A stretch of DNA of 64,000 nt from Siccibacter colletis (GTDB lineage Bacteria; Pseudomonadota; Gammaproteobacteria; Enterobacterales; Enterobacteriaceae): the NCBI RefSeq assembly GCF_000696575.1, contig NZ_JMSQ01000006.1:496001-560000 (forward strand), given 5' to 3'. Each line of letters begins with the position of its first letter. The first letter of the stretch is position 1. The notes below the pieces were generated by a model. The model saw only the letters and a list, made by a program, of their open reading frames with translations, did not search any database and was not told where the DNA came from. Shown in pieces: positions 37,993 to 48,513 of the stretch. Made by a program: the position numbers and the translations under genes.

Positions 37993-39661
37993 ATGCGTGC
38001 AGCGATGATCGCCCGGCGTGAGTTCTGGGGACAACGCCCGATTCGGGTGGTGAATATCTGTTTTCTGGTGGTGTTTATCTGTTCGGTCCTGCTGACCTGG
38101 CGCGAGCTGGTAGTGCTTGAGCAGGCTTACGTCGCCTCCCAGCGCAACAGTCTGGATAATGTCGCGACCGGTTTCGACCGCCATCTGCAGTACAGCGTTG
38201 ATAAGCTGCTGTTTTACCGTAACGCCATGCGTTTTGCGCTGGAAGAGCCGCTGGATACCGATGTGGCGCGCCAGATGCTGCGTGATTTCGCTCAGCAGCG
38301 TCGGGAAAGCAGCTGGCAGCTGCTGCAGAATAATACGCGCAGCATGCCGATCAACGGCGTCTCGGACGATTTCGTCAGGCAGAGCCCGTTGCTGAACCGC
38401 GATGAGTCCCGGCTGCCCGGAGAGCTGAGCGCAGCCCTTGAGTTTGGCTATCTGATGCACCTTTCGGCTGGGGGCGAAGGCCGGGATATGCAGCAGAGCA
38501 CCTGGTACACCTCACGCGCTGGCTTCTTTATTGCCAGTGACATTACCCGCGGCACGCCGTCGCTGCTTCCCCGTTACTATCATCAGGTCACCCGCCCCTG
38601 GTTTAACGAACACGCCGGGGAGCACCATCGTGCCCGGGGCATCAGCTGGTTTCATCTCTACGATCCGGCGCGACACACCCGCACCGTAACCGCCAGCGTC
38701 GCCCTCGACTATCAGCACTACTGGTATGGCGTACTGGCGATGGATTTTCCGCTGCAGACCCTCGACCGCTATTTGCAACGCGTGATTGATGAAGATGAAC
38801 AGGGCGATATTTACCTGTTTGACAGCCGGCTGCAGATTGTTGCTGCGGCGCAGGATGCGCCCCCGGCGGAGCGGTTATTCGATCCTGTCCAGCAGGCGCA
38901 GCTTGCCCATGCTATTGAGCTGGCGGGTGAGGGCGGACTGCGTTTGGATACCCGCTATATCAGCTGGGTAAAACTGAGCAATTTTGATGGCGTGCTGGTC
39001 AAGGTGCATACCGTGGAACAGGGAATGCAGGGCGAGTTCGGGAATATCACCGTGGCGCTGATTTTGTTCTGGACGCTGTTTACCGCCATGCTGCTGGTGT
39101 CATGGCTGGTGATCCGCCGTATGGTGAACAACATGACCCGGCTGCAGAGTACGCTCACCTGGCAGGCGTGGCACGATCCGCTTACCCGGCTCTACAACCG
39201 CGGTGCCTTCTTCGAACGCGCCTGGATGCTGGCGCGCGAGTGTGAACAGCAGCACAAGCCGTACTCGGTGATCCAGTTTGACCTCGACCACTTCAAAAGC
39301 ATTAACGATCGCTACGGTCACCAGGCAGGGGATAAAGTGCTGAGCCATGCCGCTACCATGCTGGCTACGCTGCTGCGTGACGGGGACATCGCCGGACGCG
39401 TCGGCGGGGAGGAGTTTTGCATGCTGCTGCCGGATACTTCGCTGGATGAAGCCGCAAACATCGCAGAGCGCATTCGCGCCCGGCTAAATGCCAGAGAGAT
39501 TCTGGTAAAACGTCACGGGTCACTGCGGTTCAGCGCCTCGTTCGGGGTGAGCTGCTCGGCTGAGGCAAATAACTATAACTTCGAGCAAGTTGCAGGCCAG
39601 CGCCGATGCGCGCCTCTATCAGGCGAAACAGCGCGGGCGCAATCAGGTCTGCGCCCGCTGA
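37993..39661 (+). pseudogene. dgcQ: diguanylate cyclase DgcQ (YedQ), frameshifted near the 3' end
   Basis: ATG at 37993 with AGGGAG upstream. There is one membrane helix near residues 16-36, a periplasmic sensor domain, a second helix near 350-372, then a GGDEF domain. Its active site is R-V-G-G-E-E-F (GGEEF at 471-475). At 39585-39589 the sequence reads GAGCAAG where the conserved reading FEQLQ..AD.RLYQAKQRGRN requires GAGCAG. One extra A therefore shifts the frame. With it removed, the protein ends at the TGA at 39659-39661, three bases before the convergent yedP. As written, translation runs on in a wrong frame to 39999. The last ~25 residues of GGDEF are lost, so activity is doubtful unless this is a sequencing error. 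Confidence 0.88.
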
Positions 39662-39664
39662 GGG

Positions 39665-40480
39665 TCAGGCGTCAGCAAGAAAATGGTCCAGCCCTTCGCT
39701 CCACCCGGCCGGGCCATGCTGTTCCGTGCGGTACACGCGTTCAGGGTTATCCTGCTTCAGAATCACCGGATTGCGGCTGTAGCCCTTCACGATCACGGCG
39801 TAGTCAACCGCATCCAGCAGTGGGGCATCGCCAGGGGCATCGCCCAGACCCAGTGTGGTCAGGCTACTCCCGCGCTGCGCCCGGTACTGCTTCATTAGCC
39901 AGGCTACTGCCTGGCCTTTACCGCCCTGCTGATCGAGCACGTGCCAGAAGCGGCCGCCTTCAATCAACATCAGCCCGTTCTGTTCCAGCTCGGTGGTAAA
40001 GGCTGCCAGCCTGTCATCGCTGTCGCGCCATATGAGGGTTTCCGAAGCCTCCTGCAGCATCGCCAGCGATACGCGCTTCGGCGGCAGACCACTCCACTCG
40101 GCCAGCGTATCTTCGTCCACGTCGCTGATGCCGGTGAACTTGTAGCCGTGGGTGTCGCGCAGGCGGCCCAGTAACAGGCGGATTTCTTCATGCCGCGCGC
40201 CGGCCAGCAGGCGCGGGTAGTCCGGGTGATCGTTCCAGCTCTCATCCAGCGCGATCACAGCTCCGTTCTCGGCGATAAACGGCTGCCCCTGCAGGCCAAG
40301 CTCCTTCTGCAGGGCAATAATCTCTGCCGCGGTTTTACTGCTGCACAGCACCAGGGGAATTTGCTTGCTAGTCAGGCGCGTCAGCCACGCCCGGGCGGCA
40401 TCCCACTCATGGGTGTTGTGATCCAGCAGCGTGCCGTCGAGATCGGAGAAAATGACTAATGACTCATTTAACGCTGGCAT
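39665..40480 (-). CDS. yedP: HAD-family phosphatase YedP (mannosyl-3-phosphoglycerate phosphatase-like)
   Basis: 271 residues. HAD motif I is FSDLDGTLLD at residues ~11-20, CSSKTAAEI is motif II, and GLGDAPGDAPLLDAVDYAV carries the metal-binding motif IV. A Cof/MPGP-type cap domain lies between. The annotation as mannosyl-3-phosphoglycerate phosphatase is by family; the in vivo substrate is not shown. AAGGAGAG lies eight bases before the ATG. Confidence 0.93.
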   Translation of the reverse strand: MPALNESLVIFSDLDGTLLDHNTHEWDAARAWLTRLTSKQIPLVLCSSKTAAEIIALQKELGLQGQPFIAENGAVIALDESWNDHPDYPRLLAGARHEEIRLLLGRLRDTHGYKFTGISDVDEDTLAEWSGLPPKRVSLAMLQEASETLIWRDSDDRLAAFTTELEQNGLMLIEGGRFWHVLDQQGGKGQAVAWLMKQYRAQRGSSLTTLGLGDAPGDAPLLDAVDYAVIVKGYSRNPVILKQDNPERVYRTEQHGPAGWSEGLDHFLADA

Positions 40481-40671
40481 AACGTGCTCTCCTTAAGCAG
40501 ATGAAAACGGCGGGGCGAAAACGCCCGAGATTAGGATAAATCCCAATTCTTTATTATTGTTGATGGCTCATTTTTGGGAACGTTACCGTTCAGGCCGCAG
40601 GGCACAAGGGATGCAGACCCATAGCTAAAAGATATAAGTAAGAAATTGTTATTTACCAATAGAATATATCC

Positions 40672-40700
40672 TTGTTATTGAAAAAAAATGCGGATATGTT
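40672..40700 (+). promoter_or_regulatory. dsrA promoter
   Basis: TTGTTA (40672-40677) and TATGTT (40695-40700) with a 17-base spacer, ending four bases before the predicted DsrA 5' end. In E. coli this promoter is cold-inducible. Confidence 0.65.
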
Positions 40701-40703
40701 GGT

Positions 40704-40791
40704 CCCACATCAGATTTCCTGGTGTAACGAATTTTCAAGTGCTTCTTGCAAAAGCAAGTTTCATTCCCGGCCTCCCCGGCCGGGTTTTTTT
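40704..40791 (+). ncRNA. dsrA: DsrA small regulatory RNA
   Basis: The stretch around ACATCAGATTTCCTGGTGTA, then AACGAATTTT and AAGTGCTTCTTGC, matches E. coli DsrA (about 87 nt). It is followed by a terminator stem CCCGGCC/GGCCGGG and eight T. The first hairpin (ACATCAG...CTGGTGT) and the rpoS/hns-pairing regions are conserved. The middle helix differs slightly (CAAAAGCAAG where E. coli has CTTAAGCAAG). DsrA, with Hfq, activates rpoS translation and represses hns. It lies between yedP and yodD as in E. coli. Confidence 0.93.
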
Positions 40792-40822
40792 TGCCTGTCT
40801 TCCGGCAGGGCGCTGACCAGAC

Positions 40823-41047
40823 TCATTTCCGGCAGGTGATTTCACCGACGCTGAAATCCCGAATATCCAGCTCAAACGCCTCAGCCAGTTCGCGACAGGT
40901 ATGATATTCACGCCCGTCCACGCTGACGCGCAGGGGATCGTCGCTGTTTTCAACCCGGCGCACTTCACTTTCGCTTATCTCGTTGATAGCAGCGAGCAGC
41001 GCATCAACGTCCACGCTGCTATCGGGATGATCTTTGACAGTTTTCAT
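40823..41047 (-). CDS. yodD: YodD family protein
   Basis: 74 residues from the ATG at 41047 with GGAGGGAG upstream; the open frame continues 35 codons 5' without support. The core SVDVDALLAAINEISESEV...VSVDGREYHTCRELAEAFELDI matches E. coli YodD, a small protein reported as induced by stress such as peroxide and acid. It faces dsrB. Confidence 0.93.
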   Translation of the reverse strand: MKTVKDHPDSSVDVDALLAAINEISESEVRRVENSDDPLRVSVDGREYHTCRELAEAFELDIRDFSVGEITCRK

Positions 41048-41161
41048 CAGCACTCCCTCCGGCAAACCCACCTGTAAGTATAGACGTTTACGGGCAGGCA
41101 AACGGTCATCGGGGCGGTGCCAGCGCGGCGCTTTTGTTCTACACTGGCACAAAACCAGTAA

Positions 41162-41359
<198 letters not shown>

Positions 41360-41521
41360 TGTATTTGCCCCCCGCGTCAGCGGGGGCGAGTAGCTCGCAC
41401 CGGCAAATCACATTTACTTATCACCGCATGCAGGCGACATCATTGCTTAAAGCCGGTGATAATGTCTGAATTCGGGCCGCAACCCGTTATATTTATTTGG
41501 CGTGTAGGGTAAAGAGTGAAA

Positions 41522-42145
41522 TTATCGCATATTTACGAAAATACCATTTGTCACGTTATCCGTAAGACGCACCACGTGATATATGACTTGCTTATTATGC
41601 GTTTTAATTTTCCTTTTAATATTTCCTTTATGTGACGATACCGTTTTGGCCTTAATATTCATCTGATCGGAGATCTGAATCGTATCCTGACCCGACATCC
41701 ACATTTTCAGCATGCTTGATTCAGTGCGGCTTAAAGAGAGTGTAGGGAGATTAATGTTTCCGGTACACTGCATATCTTTGGCCAGATAATCGCCTAATAT
41801 ATTATCCAGCGATTCTGGTTTGATCGATTTCGAGCTAATTAACAGGTTTTTACGTACTAATAAATACTCATCAAAATGAATATTGGCAATTGCCATAAAG
41901 ACAATAAATAGCGTGTCGGGATGTTGAGTAATGACCTGCTTAATCTGCTCGCTGCTGTCCGGGCAGTGGATAAAACAGTCTTCATTAATGAACACCACAT
42001 GGGGTTGTCGTCTCTGGCACTCCCCGGCCAGGCCGTCCACACTTTCTACGTCACAAATTTGCCGCTTCTTAACCCCCCGACTGGCTAAATAGCCGGTAAG
42101 TCCGAGTCTGGTATAGCTGCATAAATCCATAATAATCGTTGACAT
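41522..42145 (-). CDS. rcsA: capsule regulator RcsA
   Basis: 207 residues with a degenerate receiver-like N-terminus and a C-terminal LuxR-type helix-turn-helix ([42 protein letters not shown]). RcsA is the unstable, Lon-degraded partner that forms a heterodimer with RcsB to activate capsule (colanic acid) genes and its own gene, and to repress flhDC. It sits at the end of the fli region as in E. coli. Confidence 0.96.
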   Translation of the reverse strand: MSTIIMDLCSYTRLGLTGYLASRGVKKRQICDVESVDGLAGECQRRQPHVVFINEDCFIHCPDSSEQIKQVITQHPDTLFIVFMAIANIHFDEYLLVRKNLLISSKSIKPESLDNILGDYLAKDMQCTGNINLPTLSLSRTESSMLKMWMSGQDTIQISDQMNIKAKTVSSHKGNIKRKIKTHNKQVIYHVVRLTDNVTNGIFVNMR

Positions 42146-42606
42146 AGCAAACCCTCACTAAACGCGTTATCCGTTAAAGCACAACGATATCTACCCTGAG
42201 CGCTCACCTGAGTAAGTCTGGCATTCGTCCTGAACGGCACAATACGGGACTCCAAAAATATATCCTGGCGTCTGCACAGAATATATGCTGTAACCAGCGC
42301 ATTAATTATCGGGTAAGCGAAACGCATCGATAACAAATAACCCTGGTCCTGAGATACATAAGCTGTTTCTTGAGCAGACGACTACACACTCTTCAACTGC
42401 AGCGAAGAATGCAAAAAAACAGGGCGAAGACAATCAGGCGAACTCACTATCCCGTAAAGTTACGTATAATTTGCCAGGAATGTTCTCAAAGTAAAGTAAA
42501 TGTTTAGTTATGTGAAACGGCTTAAAACTATTAATCCGCGCCACGTATATCCTGGAAGGATGTCCTTAATAAAAATTTTAGGATTATCCTCATGATGACA
42601 ATAATA
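42146..42606 (-). other. AT-rich intergenic region upstream of rcsA
   Basis: About 460 bases between rcsA and the end of fliR. The long AT-rich leader is normal for rcsA, which H-NS silences in E. coli. It includes the AGGATTATCCT palindrome at 42580-42590. No gene seen. Confidence 0.6.
42580..42590. promoter_or_regulatory. palindrome resembling an RcsAB/RcsB box
   Basis: AGGATTATCCT is a perfect palindrome around a central T and resembles Rcs boxes. It lies about 435 bases upstream of rcsA and just past the fliR stop. That is farther from rcsA than I would expect, so its role is uncertain. Confidence 0.3.
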
Positions 42607-43404
42607 TTATTGTGGGATTGGGGTAGTGGGAATTTCGCTTACCAGATCGGCCAGTAAATCGAAGATTTCACTGAAAAGATGTTCGCAGAAAGGGGCAATT
42701 AACGGCATCATCGCCGCCATCACCATAATGCCAACGGTGAGCGTAACCGGGAAACCGATCACGAATACCGACAGCTGCGGTGCCATACGGTTGAGCATGC
42801 CAAGCGCCAGGTTCAGCGTCAGCAGCAGGGTGATGAGCGGTAGCGCCAGCATCAACCCGTTGATAAAAATCATACCGCCGGCGCGGGTCAGCGCCAGAAA
42901 CGCGTTGCTGTTCATCGGCTCGCCGCCGATGGGCAGGGTATGGAACGTGTCCACCAGCAGGGAAATCAGCCACAGATGACCGTTGAAGGTCAGGAACAGC
43001 AGCATCGCCAGCATATCCATAAAGCGCGCCAGCACCGGCATGTTGAGTTTCGATGCCGGGTCCACAAAGGTGGCGAACGACAGCCCCATCTGCAAACCAA
43101 TCAGCTCGCCCGCCATCCTTACCGCAGCAAAAGCAAACTGCATGGTGAACCCCAGCGCTATGCCGATAAGGATCTGCTGTAGCGCCAGCCAGAAGCCCTG
43201 AGGCGAGAAGATGGTAACGCCGGTAACCGGCAGGGTCGGGGCAATGATGATGGTAATCATGATCCCCAGCCCGATTTTTACGCGCTTGGGGATCATGCGC
43301 TCACTCAGGATGGGCGCGGTGGAGATCAGCGCCAGCACGCGCAGCAGCGGCCAGAAGTAGAGGCTCAGCCAGTGGAGCCATTGATCGCTGGTAACCTGAA
43401 ACAT
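42607..43404 (-). CDS. fliR: flagellar export apparatus protein FliR
   Basis: 265-residue, six-helix inner-membrane protein of the FliPQR export gate. The sequence from [19 protein letters not shown] through [10 protein letters not shown] matches FliR. Last gene of the fliLMNOPQR operon, after fliQ by 10 bases. Confidence 0.96.
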   Translation of the reverse strand: MFQVTSDQWLHWLSLYFWPLLRVLALISTAPILSERMIPKRVKIGLGIMITIIIAPTLPVTGVTIFSPQGFWLALQQILIGIALGFTMQFAFAAVRMAGELIGLQMGLSFATFVDPASKLNMPVLARFMDMLAMLLFLTFNGHLWLISLLVDTFHTLPIGGEPMNSNAFLALTRAGGMIFINGLMLALPLITLLLTLNLALGMLNRMAPQLSVFVIGFPVTLTVGIMVMAAMMPLIAPFCEHLFSEIFDLLADLVSEIPTTPIPQ

Positions 43405-43414
43405 GCGCGGGGAA

Positions 43415-43684
43415 TTATCCGATGATGTAAGGCAGGCGGGTAAACAGCGTGCGCACGTAGTCGAGCAGCAGGTTCAGCATCCACGGGCCGGCAACGATAA
43501 TGGCACAGACCACGGCGAGGATTTTCGGAATGAACGACAGCGTCATTTCGTTAATCTGCGTCGCCGCCTGCAAAATACTGATGATAAGGCCGGTGACCAG
43601 CGCCACCAGCAGCAGCGGGGCCGCAACAAACAGCGCGACTTTCATCGCTTCTGTTCCCATCATCATCACCGATTCAGGCGTCAT
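43415..43684 (-). CDS. fliQ: flagellar export apparatus protein FliQ
   Basis: 89-residue, two-helix protein of the export gate. [18 protein letters not shown] and the [22 protein letters not shown] loop are diagnostic. It lies between fliP and fliR. Confidence 0.97.
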   Translation of the reverse strand: MTPESVMMMGTEAMKVALFVAAPLLLVALVTGLIISILQAATQINEMTLSFIPKILAVVCAIIVAGPWMLNLLLDYVRTLFTRLPYIIG

Positions 43685-43695
43685 TGCGCACCTCG

Positions 43696-44433
43696 TTAAC
43701 TGTAGAAACTTTGTGCCAGTGACCCGACCAGCAGCTGCCAGCCGTCAACCAGTACAAACAGCATAAGCTTGAAGGGCAGGGCAATGGTTGCCGGTGGCAC
43801 CATCATCATACCCAGCGCCATCAGCACGCTGGCGATAACCAGGTCGATGATCAGGAACGGAATAAAAACGGTGAAGCCAATCTGGAATGCGGTTTTCAGT
43901 TCGCTGGTGACGTAAGCCGGCAGCAGAATGCGCATCGGCACCGCTTCCGGGCCAGCCATCGGGCCGGCATTCGCCAGGCGGGCAAACAGCGCCAGGTCGG
44001 CTTCACGGGTCTGGCGCATCATAAATTCGCGCAGGGGCTGGGCGCCGCGCTCAAGCGCCACGTCCATGGAAATTTTATCTTCAGCAAACGGCTGATAGGC
44101 ATCGGTATAGATCTTGTCGAACACCGGAGCCATGATGAAAAAGGTCAGAAACAGCGCCAGGCCAAGCATTACCTGGTTTGGCGGTGCCGACGGCGTACCG
44201 AGGGCGTTACGCAGCAGGCCGAACACGATAATGATGCGCGTAAAGCTGGTCATCATCAGCAGAATCGCCGGGATAAAGGTCAGCGAGGTGATAAACACCA
44301 GCGTCTGCACCGGCAGCGACCAGCTCTGACCGCCGTTGGCCAGCGGCTGGCTAATCAGCCCCGGAAGCTGGGCGAACGCCGCAGGGGCAATGCCCAGCAG
44401 CGCGAGCAACGAGAGAGACAACAAGCGACGCAT
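43696..44433 (-). CDS. fliP: flagellar export apparatus protein FliP
   Basis: 245 residues with a cleavable signal peptide (to about residue 21) and four membrane helices. [24 protein letters not shown] and the C-terminal [15 protein letters not shown] are family signatures. The ATG overlaps the fliO stop by one base. Confidence 0.97.
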   Translation of the reverse strand: MRRLLSLSLLALLGIAPAAFAQLPGLISQPLANGGQSWSLPVQTLVFITSLTFIPAILLMMTSFTRIIIVFGLLRNALGTPSAPPNQVMLGLALFLTFFIMAPVFDKIYTDAYQPFAEDKISMDVALERGAQPLREFMMRQTREADLALFARLANAGPMAGPEAVPMRILLPAYVTSELKTAFQIGFTVFIPFLIIDLVIASVLMALGMMMVPPATIALPFKLMLFVLVDGWQLLVGSLAQSFYS

Positions 44434-44816
44434 CAGGATCTCCCGTTACGCTTAAGCAGATTTTTCAGTAATGCCTGGAATTCCGGCCCGGCAGGCGCGG
44501 ACGTGGACGGCGCTTCTTCCGGGGCAGGAGGAAGGGTATGCAGTGTGGTGATCTGCGTCGGCGTGACGCCGAGCACCAGGCGCGCATCCTGCACATCAAC
44601 AATCACCACCCGCTCACGGGTGCCGACGCTGATGCTGGCGCTGATTTTCAGATCGCGGCTGTTGCCTTTTTTCGGGGTAAAGCCGGCGCGTTTGGCGACC
44701 CAGGCCGCGAGCAGAATAAACAGAATAATGACGAGCAGGGCGCCGCTGACCTGCATCAGCGGCGAGCCGGATGACGCGCTGGTCTCCGGCTGTGTCACAG
44801 TGGCCTGGGTTTTCAT
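44433..44816 (-). CDS. fliO: flagellar assembly factor FliO
   Basis: 127 residues from the ATG at 44816; a TTG at 44819 directly before it would add one residue. One membrane helix (about residues 22-45) and a cytoplasmic domain with [23 protein letters not shown]. FliO helps FliP form its ring. Less conserved than its neighbours, as usual. Confidence 0.94.
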   Translation of the reverse strand: MKTQATVTQPETSASSGSPLMQVSGALLVIILFILLAAWVAKRAGFTPKKGNSRDLKISASISVGTRERVVIVDVQDARLVLGVTPTQITTLHTLPPAPEEAPSTSAPAGPEFQALLKNLLKRNGRS

Positions 44817-44819
44817 CAA

Positions 44820-45230
44820 TTAACGGCTCAGACGGCGCATACGCTCGGACGGGGTGATGATATCGGTGATGCGCACGCCGTACTTGTCGGCGACCACCAC
44901 AACTTCACCCTGGGCAATCAGGTAGCCGTTGATAAGAATATCCAGCGGTTCACCGGCCAGACCGTCCAGCGCCACAACCGACCCCTGGGTCAGACGCAGC
45001 AGCTCTTTGATGGTCATACGGGTGCGGCCCAGCTCCACGGTCAGCTTGACCGGGATATCCATAATCAGGTCGATATCCTGGAGTGAACCGGCGACATCGC
45101 CACCGTCCATCTGACGGAAGATATTATCGGCGCTGCTTTTGCCCGCTGCTTTCTGTTCGCCTAACGCGTCAGCCCACAGATCGTCCACGGAGCCTGCGTT
45201 GTCGTCGGACGGATTGTTCATGTCACTCAT
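44820..45230 (-). CDS. fliN: flagellar motor switch protein FliN
   Basis: 136 residues with the C-terminal SpoA domain (LTVELGRTRMTIKELLRLTQGSV...GEVVVVADKYGVRITDI). It forms the bottom of the C-ring and binds FliH. The start overlaps the fliM stop by four bases. Confidence 0.97.
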   Translation of the reverse strand: MSDMNNPSDDNAGSVDDLWADALGEQKAAGKSSADNIFRQMDGGDVAGSLQDIDLIMDIPVKLTVELGRTRMTIKELLRLTQGSVVALDGLAGEPLDILINGYLIAQGEVVVVADKYGVRITDIITPSERMRRLSR

Positions 45231-46231
45231 TTGGGCTGTTCCTCATTCAGCGAATTCAAAATCGGGTTGATCAGATGTTCGACGCGCAGGGCGTATTGTC
45301 CATTCATGGTGCCGTACTGGCTGGTCAGTACCGGGACGCCATCGACGTGCGCGATGATGCGGTCCGGTTTCTCCACCGGCAGTACATCGCCAGGCTGGAG
45401 CTTCAGGATCTGCGACAGGCGCAGCGGTATATCAGCGAAATGGGCGATCAGCTCCAGTTCGGAGTGCTGTACCTGGCGTACCAGGTTATCGCGCCAGTTC
45501 TGGTCCTCGTGGAGGGAGTTCTCCAGCGGCGGGTTGACCAGCACTTCGCGCAGCGGCTCGATCATGCTGAACGGCAGGCAGATGTTGAACTCGCCGGTCA
45601 GGTTACCGATCTCTACGTGGAACGGCGTGTTAACCACGATGTCGTTCGGGGAGGTGGTGATATTGGTAAATTTCACCTGCATCTCAGAACGCACGTACTC
45701 CACTTCCAGCGGGTTAATCGCCTTCCATGCGTCGCTGTACGCTTCCAGCGCCAGCTTCAGCATGCGGTTGATTACGCGCTGTTCGGTATGGGTAAATTCA
45801 CGGCCTTCCACTTTGGTCGGGAAGCGACCGTCGCCCCCGAACAGGTTATCCACGGCGATAAACACCAGGCTTGGCGAGAACACGAACAGGCCGGTTCCGC
45901 GCAGCGGTTTGAGGTGGATAAGGTTAAGGTTGGTCGGCACCGGCAGGTTACGTGCATATTCGTGGTAAGGCTGAATACGAATGGCACCCACCGTAATATC
46001 GGGGCTTCTGCGCAGCAGGTTAAACAGCCCCATACGGAACTGACGGGCGAAACGTTCGTTAATGATCTCCAGTGCCTGCAGGCGCTCGCGCACCACGCGA
46101 CGTTGCGTATTGGGATCATAGGGTCGAATGTCGCTGTCGCCCGCGGCGCCGGTTTTCGCGGCGTCGCTTTGCTCGCTGTCGCCGTTTAACAGCGCGTCGA
46201 TTTCGGCCTGAGAAAGAATACTGTCGCCCAT
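45227..46231 (-). CDS. fliM: flagellar motor switch protein FliM
   Basis: 334 residues. The N-terminal CheY-P binding peptide (MGDSILSQAEIDALL) is followed by the middle CheC-like domain and a C-terminal SpoA domain. Intact and of standard length. Confidence 0.97.
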   Translation of the reverse strand: MGDSILSQAEIDALLNGDSEQSDAAKTGAAGDSDIRPYDPNTQRRVVRERLQALEIINERFARQFRMGLFNLLRRSPDITVGAIRIQPYHEYARNLPVPTNLNLIHLKPLRGTGLFVFSPSLVFIAVDNLFGGDGRFPTKVEGREFTHTEQRVINRMLKLALEAYSDAWKAINPLEVEYVRSEMQVKFTNITTSPNDIVVNTPFHVEIGNLTGEFNICLPFSMIEPLREVLVNPPLENSLHEDQNWRDNLVRQVQHSELELIAHFADIPLRLSQILKLQPGDVLPVEKPDRIIAHVDGVPVLTSQYGTMNGQYALRVEHLINPILNSLNEEQPK

Positions 46232-46235
46232 GGGT

Positions 46236-46712
46236 TTACCGCAAAATGAAGGCTGTATACAACACGTCGGTCACCACTTGTTTTGGTTGACCTTCAACCA
46301 GCGGTGCCTCAAGCGTCGATTTAATGGCATCGACCAGTTTCTGTTTGCCTTCGTCCGTCGCCAGCGCGTTAGCGTCCTGACGGGAGAACAGCAGCAGCAG
46401 ACGGCTGCGTACTTCCGGCAGGTACTCGCTGATGCGCATGCGCGTTTCGTCATCTTTCAGGCGCAGCGTAATGCCGATGTACAGCACGCGATCCGCATCA
46501 CCGAGGTTAACGGTGAAGGTATCGAGCGCGAAAAAGACCGGCGCAGGCGGTGGAACCGGCTCAGCAGCTGCAGTAGCGGCAGCCGCATCCGGATGCTGCT
46601 GCATCCGCCAGTAGCTGTAACCTGCGGTGGCGCAGGCTGCGAGAGTGATAAGCACCAGCAACGGCATCCAGATGGAGCGTTTGCGGCCTTTGTTGATAGC
46701 GGTGTCAGTCAT
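46236..46712 (-). CDS. fliL: flagellar basal-body protein FliL
   Basis: 158 residues: a short cytoplasmic basic segment (NKGRKRSIW), one membrane helix (about 15-34), an Ala/Pro-rich linker and the periplasmic FliL domain ([24 protein letters not shown]). It supports stator function. First gene of the fliL operon; the 105 bases up to fliK hold its promoter. Confidence 0.95.
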   Translation of the reverse strand: MTDTAINKGRKRSIWMPLLVLITLAACATAGYSYWRMQQHPDAAAATAAAEPVPPPAPVFFALDTFTVNLGDADRVLYIGITLRLKDDETRMRISEYLPEVRSRLLLLFSRQDANALATDEGKQKLVDAIKSTLEAPLVEGQPKQVVTDVLYTAFILR

Positions 46713-46817
46713 CTAGTGCGGTCTTCCTGTATCGGTACTGCATATGGGCTGATTATCCCGTGTCTCTCCGCGGTCAAAGCGCGGAAAAGACACGTATAAT
46801 CGCGCTACCTCTGGCGT

Positions 46818-48053
46818 TTAGGCGAAGATGTCTACCGCGTTATTACCGCGGGCCGCCGCCTGAAGCGCAGCGGGTGCGCTCAGCACTTCATCCTCGCTGC
46901 CCGAGAAACTGAAGCCATTTCCGCGACTTGCCTGCTGCTGCTGTTGGTCAGTCTGCTGGCCGCCAGCGGAACTTTCACTGCTGATACTGCTCTGGCCCAG
47001 CTGAATGCCGTTCTCCGCCAGCTGGGTGCGCAGCATCGGCAGCGCTGCTTCCAGCGCTGAACGTACGTGGCTGTGCGGGGAGACCATCTGCAGCTGCGCC
47101 TGGTTATCATCAATCTTCAGGCTGATCTGCACGCTACCCAGATCTTCCGGATGCAGACGCAGCTCGGCGCTCTGCTGACCCTGGCGGGTGAACAGGGTGA
47201 TATGCTGGGATACCGAGGTCTGCCACTCCGGCGTACCCAGCTGCGCATTGATGTGCGGCGCAACAGGGGTAGCGATCTGCGCAGTGGTGGTGTTGACGCT
47301 GGCAATGCTGGCCGCCAGCGGCGTCAGGTTATGACTGGCCGGTGACGCGGTAGCGCTGGTATCAGCCTGCACTTTTTCGCCTGCTACCACCGGCTGCACC
47401 ACCTGGGTGTCTGCCAGCTGCTGGGCAGTGGCCGCCGGCGTTACCGCCGCGGCTGCGCCCGCGCCTTTGCTGTCAGCGGCGGTTGCGCTGGCGGCGGCGG
47501 TACGGTTATTCAGGGTGTCGGCGAGGGACGCGCGCGCACCGGAGGTGGTCACGGCGGCAATGCTCTGGCCAGCGGTCGCGGTGCTCAGGGTGGCGCTCTG
47601 GGCGGTCGGAACCTGCTGCGGCAGCATGGCGAACAGCGCGCTCAGTGCCGCCATGTCGTCATCAGAAAGCTTTTTATCGCTCTCCAGCGTCGGCTTCTCA
47701 CCTTTCACATCGGCGGTCTTCACGTTACCGAGCAGCTGACCCAGCGAGGCCAGCGGATCTTCGCCGTCTGTCGCTGCCAGCAGCTCCGCCAGCGGGTTCT
47801 CTACTGCGCTGTCGGCGTCGGCATCGGCGGCGTTGACCAGCGCAGCCAGGGCGCTTTGCGGTGCGCCTTTACCGGCCACTTCCGCTTTTAACTCCGCCAG
47901 CGTCAACGGCTTGCCGTCGGCACCAGGAATGCCACCCGGCAGGGCCTGGCTCAACAGGGCCAGGAAATCCCCTGCGCTGGCCGGCGCTTTGCCGTTCGCG
48001 CCAGTGGCGGCGACGTCGGCGTCGGTAAGCACAATGTTGGGCAACGTAATCAT
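46818..48053 (-). CDS. fliK: flagellar hook-length control protein FliK
   Basis: 411 residues. A long, low-complexity Ala/Thr/Ser/Asp-rich N-terminal part acts as the molecular ruler. The conserved C-terminal specificity-switch domain has [22 protein letters not shown], then a Q/S-rich tail ([13 protein letters not shown]). The start overlaps fliJ by four bases. Confidence 0.94.
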   Translation of the reverse strand: MITLPNIVLTDADVAATGANGKAPASAGDFLALLSQALPGGIPGADGKPLTLAELKAEVAGKGAPQSALAALVNAADADADSAVENPLAELLAATDGEDPLASLGQLLGNVKTADVKGEKPTLESDKKLSDDDMAALSALFAMLPQQVPTAQSATLSTATAGQSIAAVTTSGARASLADTLNNRTAAASATAADSKGAGAAAAVTPAATAQQLADTQVVQPVVAGEKVQADTSATASPASHNLTPLAASIASVNTTTAQIATPVAPHINAQLGTPEWQTSVSQHITLFTRQGQQSAELRLHPEDLGSVQISLKIDDNQAQLQMVSPHSHVRSALEAALPMLRTQLAENGIQLGQSSISSESSAGGQQTDQQQQQASRGNGFSFSGSEDEVLSAPAALQAAARGNNAVDIFA

Positions 48054-48493
48054 TCGCTTTTCCTCAGTGATGCCCGCTGGGCAAATTCATCCATTTTTTT
48101 CTGATCGAGCCGGTTTTCCGCCAGCAGCGCGGCGCTGGTGCGCCGATCCTGCAGGGTCTGCCAGGCCTGAAGTCGTATTTTCTTCTCTTTCCAGAAGTCC
48201 AGCGCCTGTTCCACTTTGGTGGCCCACTGCGCCAGCTGGAGGCGATGCTGCTCGATAGCCTTCTCCAGCGTGGAGATAAACTGCTGGTAGTTCTGCCAGC
48301 GCTGGCTGCCGATCCCCTGGCTCATATCGCTGTTCAGGTTGTTGCGATATTCAAACTGGTAGTTGATCAGCATATTGAGCTGCTCTTCTGCCTGCTGACA
48401 GCAGCGGCGCATTTCGCCCAGCTGCAGCGCGGCATCGTCAACTTCTTTTTCCGCCATGTCTTTCAGCGTATTCAGTGCGCTATGTTGCGTCAT
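48050..48493 (-). CDS. fliJ: flagellar export chaperone FliJ
   Basis: 147-residue antiparallel coiled coil (residues ~10-130), the central stalk of the FliI ATPase ring that also escorts chaperones FlgN and Fli[22 protein letters not shown] is a typical start. Confidence 0.95.
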   Translation of the reverse strand: MTQHSALNTLKDMAEKEVDDAALQLGEMRRCCQQAEEQLNMLINYQFEYRNNLNSDMSQGIGSQRWQNYQQFISTLEKAIEQHRLQLAQWATKVEQALDFWKEKKIRLQAWQTLQDRRTSAALLAENRLDQKKMDEFAQRASLRKSE

Positions 48494-48513
48494 CGCCTGT
48501 TACTCCCACTTCA

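Noticed and set aside
37894..39999. 701-codon frame as a single intact gene
   Set aside because: The part after about 39590 is out-of-frame and antisense to yedP; the homology-supported gene ends at 39661 after correcting one base.
41367..41387. GC-rich hairpin after dsrB as an intrinsic terminator
   Set aside because: The stem is good but no U-tract follows; noted under dsrB only.
42595..42614. Palindrome CAATAATATTATTG at the fliR stop as a terminator
   Set aside because: Pure A/T stem with no T-run after it; too weak to claim.
45083..46189. 368-codon plus-strand frame through fliM/fliN
   Set aside because: Shadow frame of the well-supported flagellar genes; no family resemblance.
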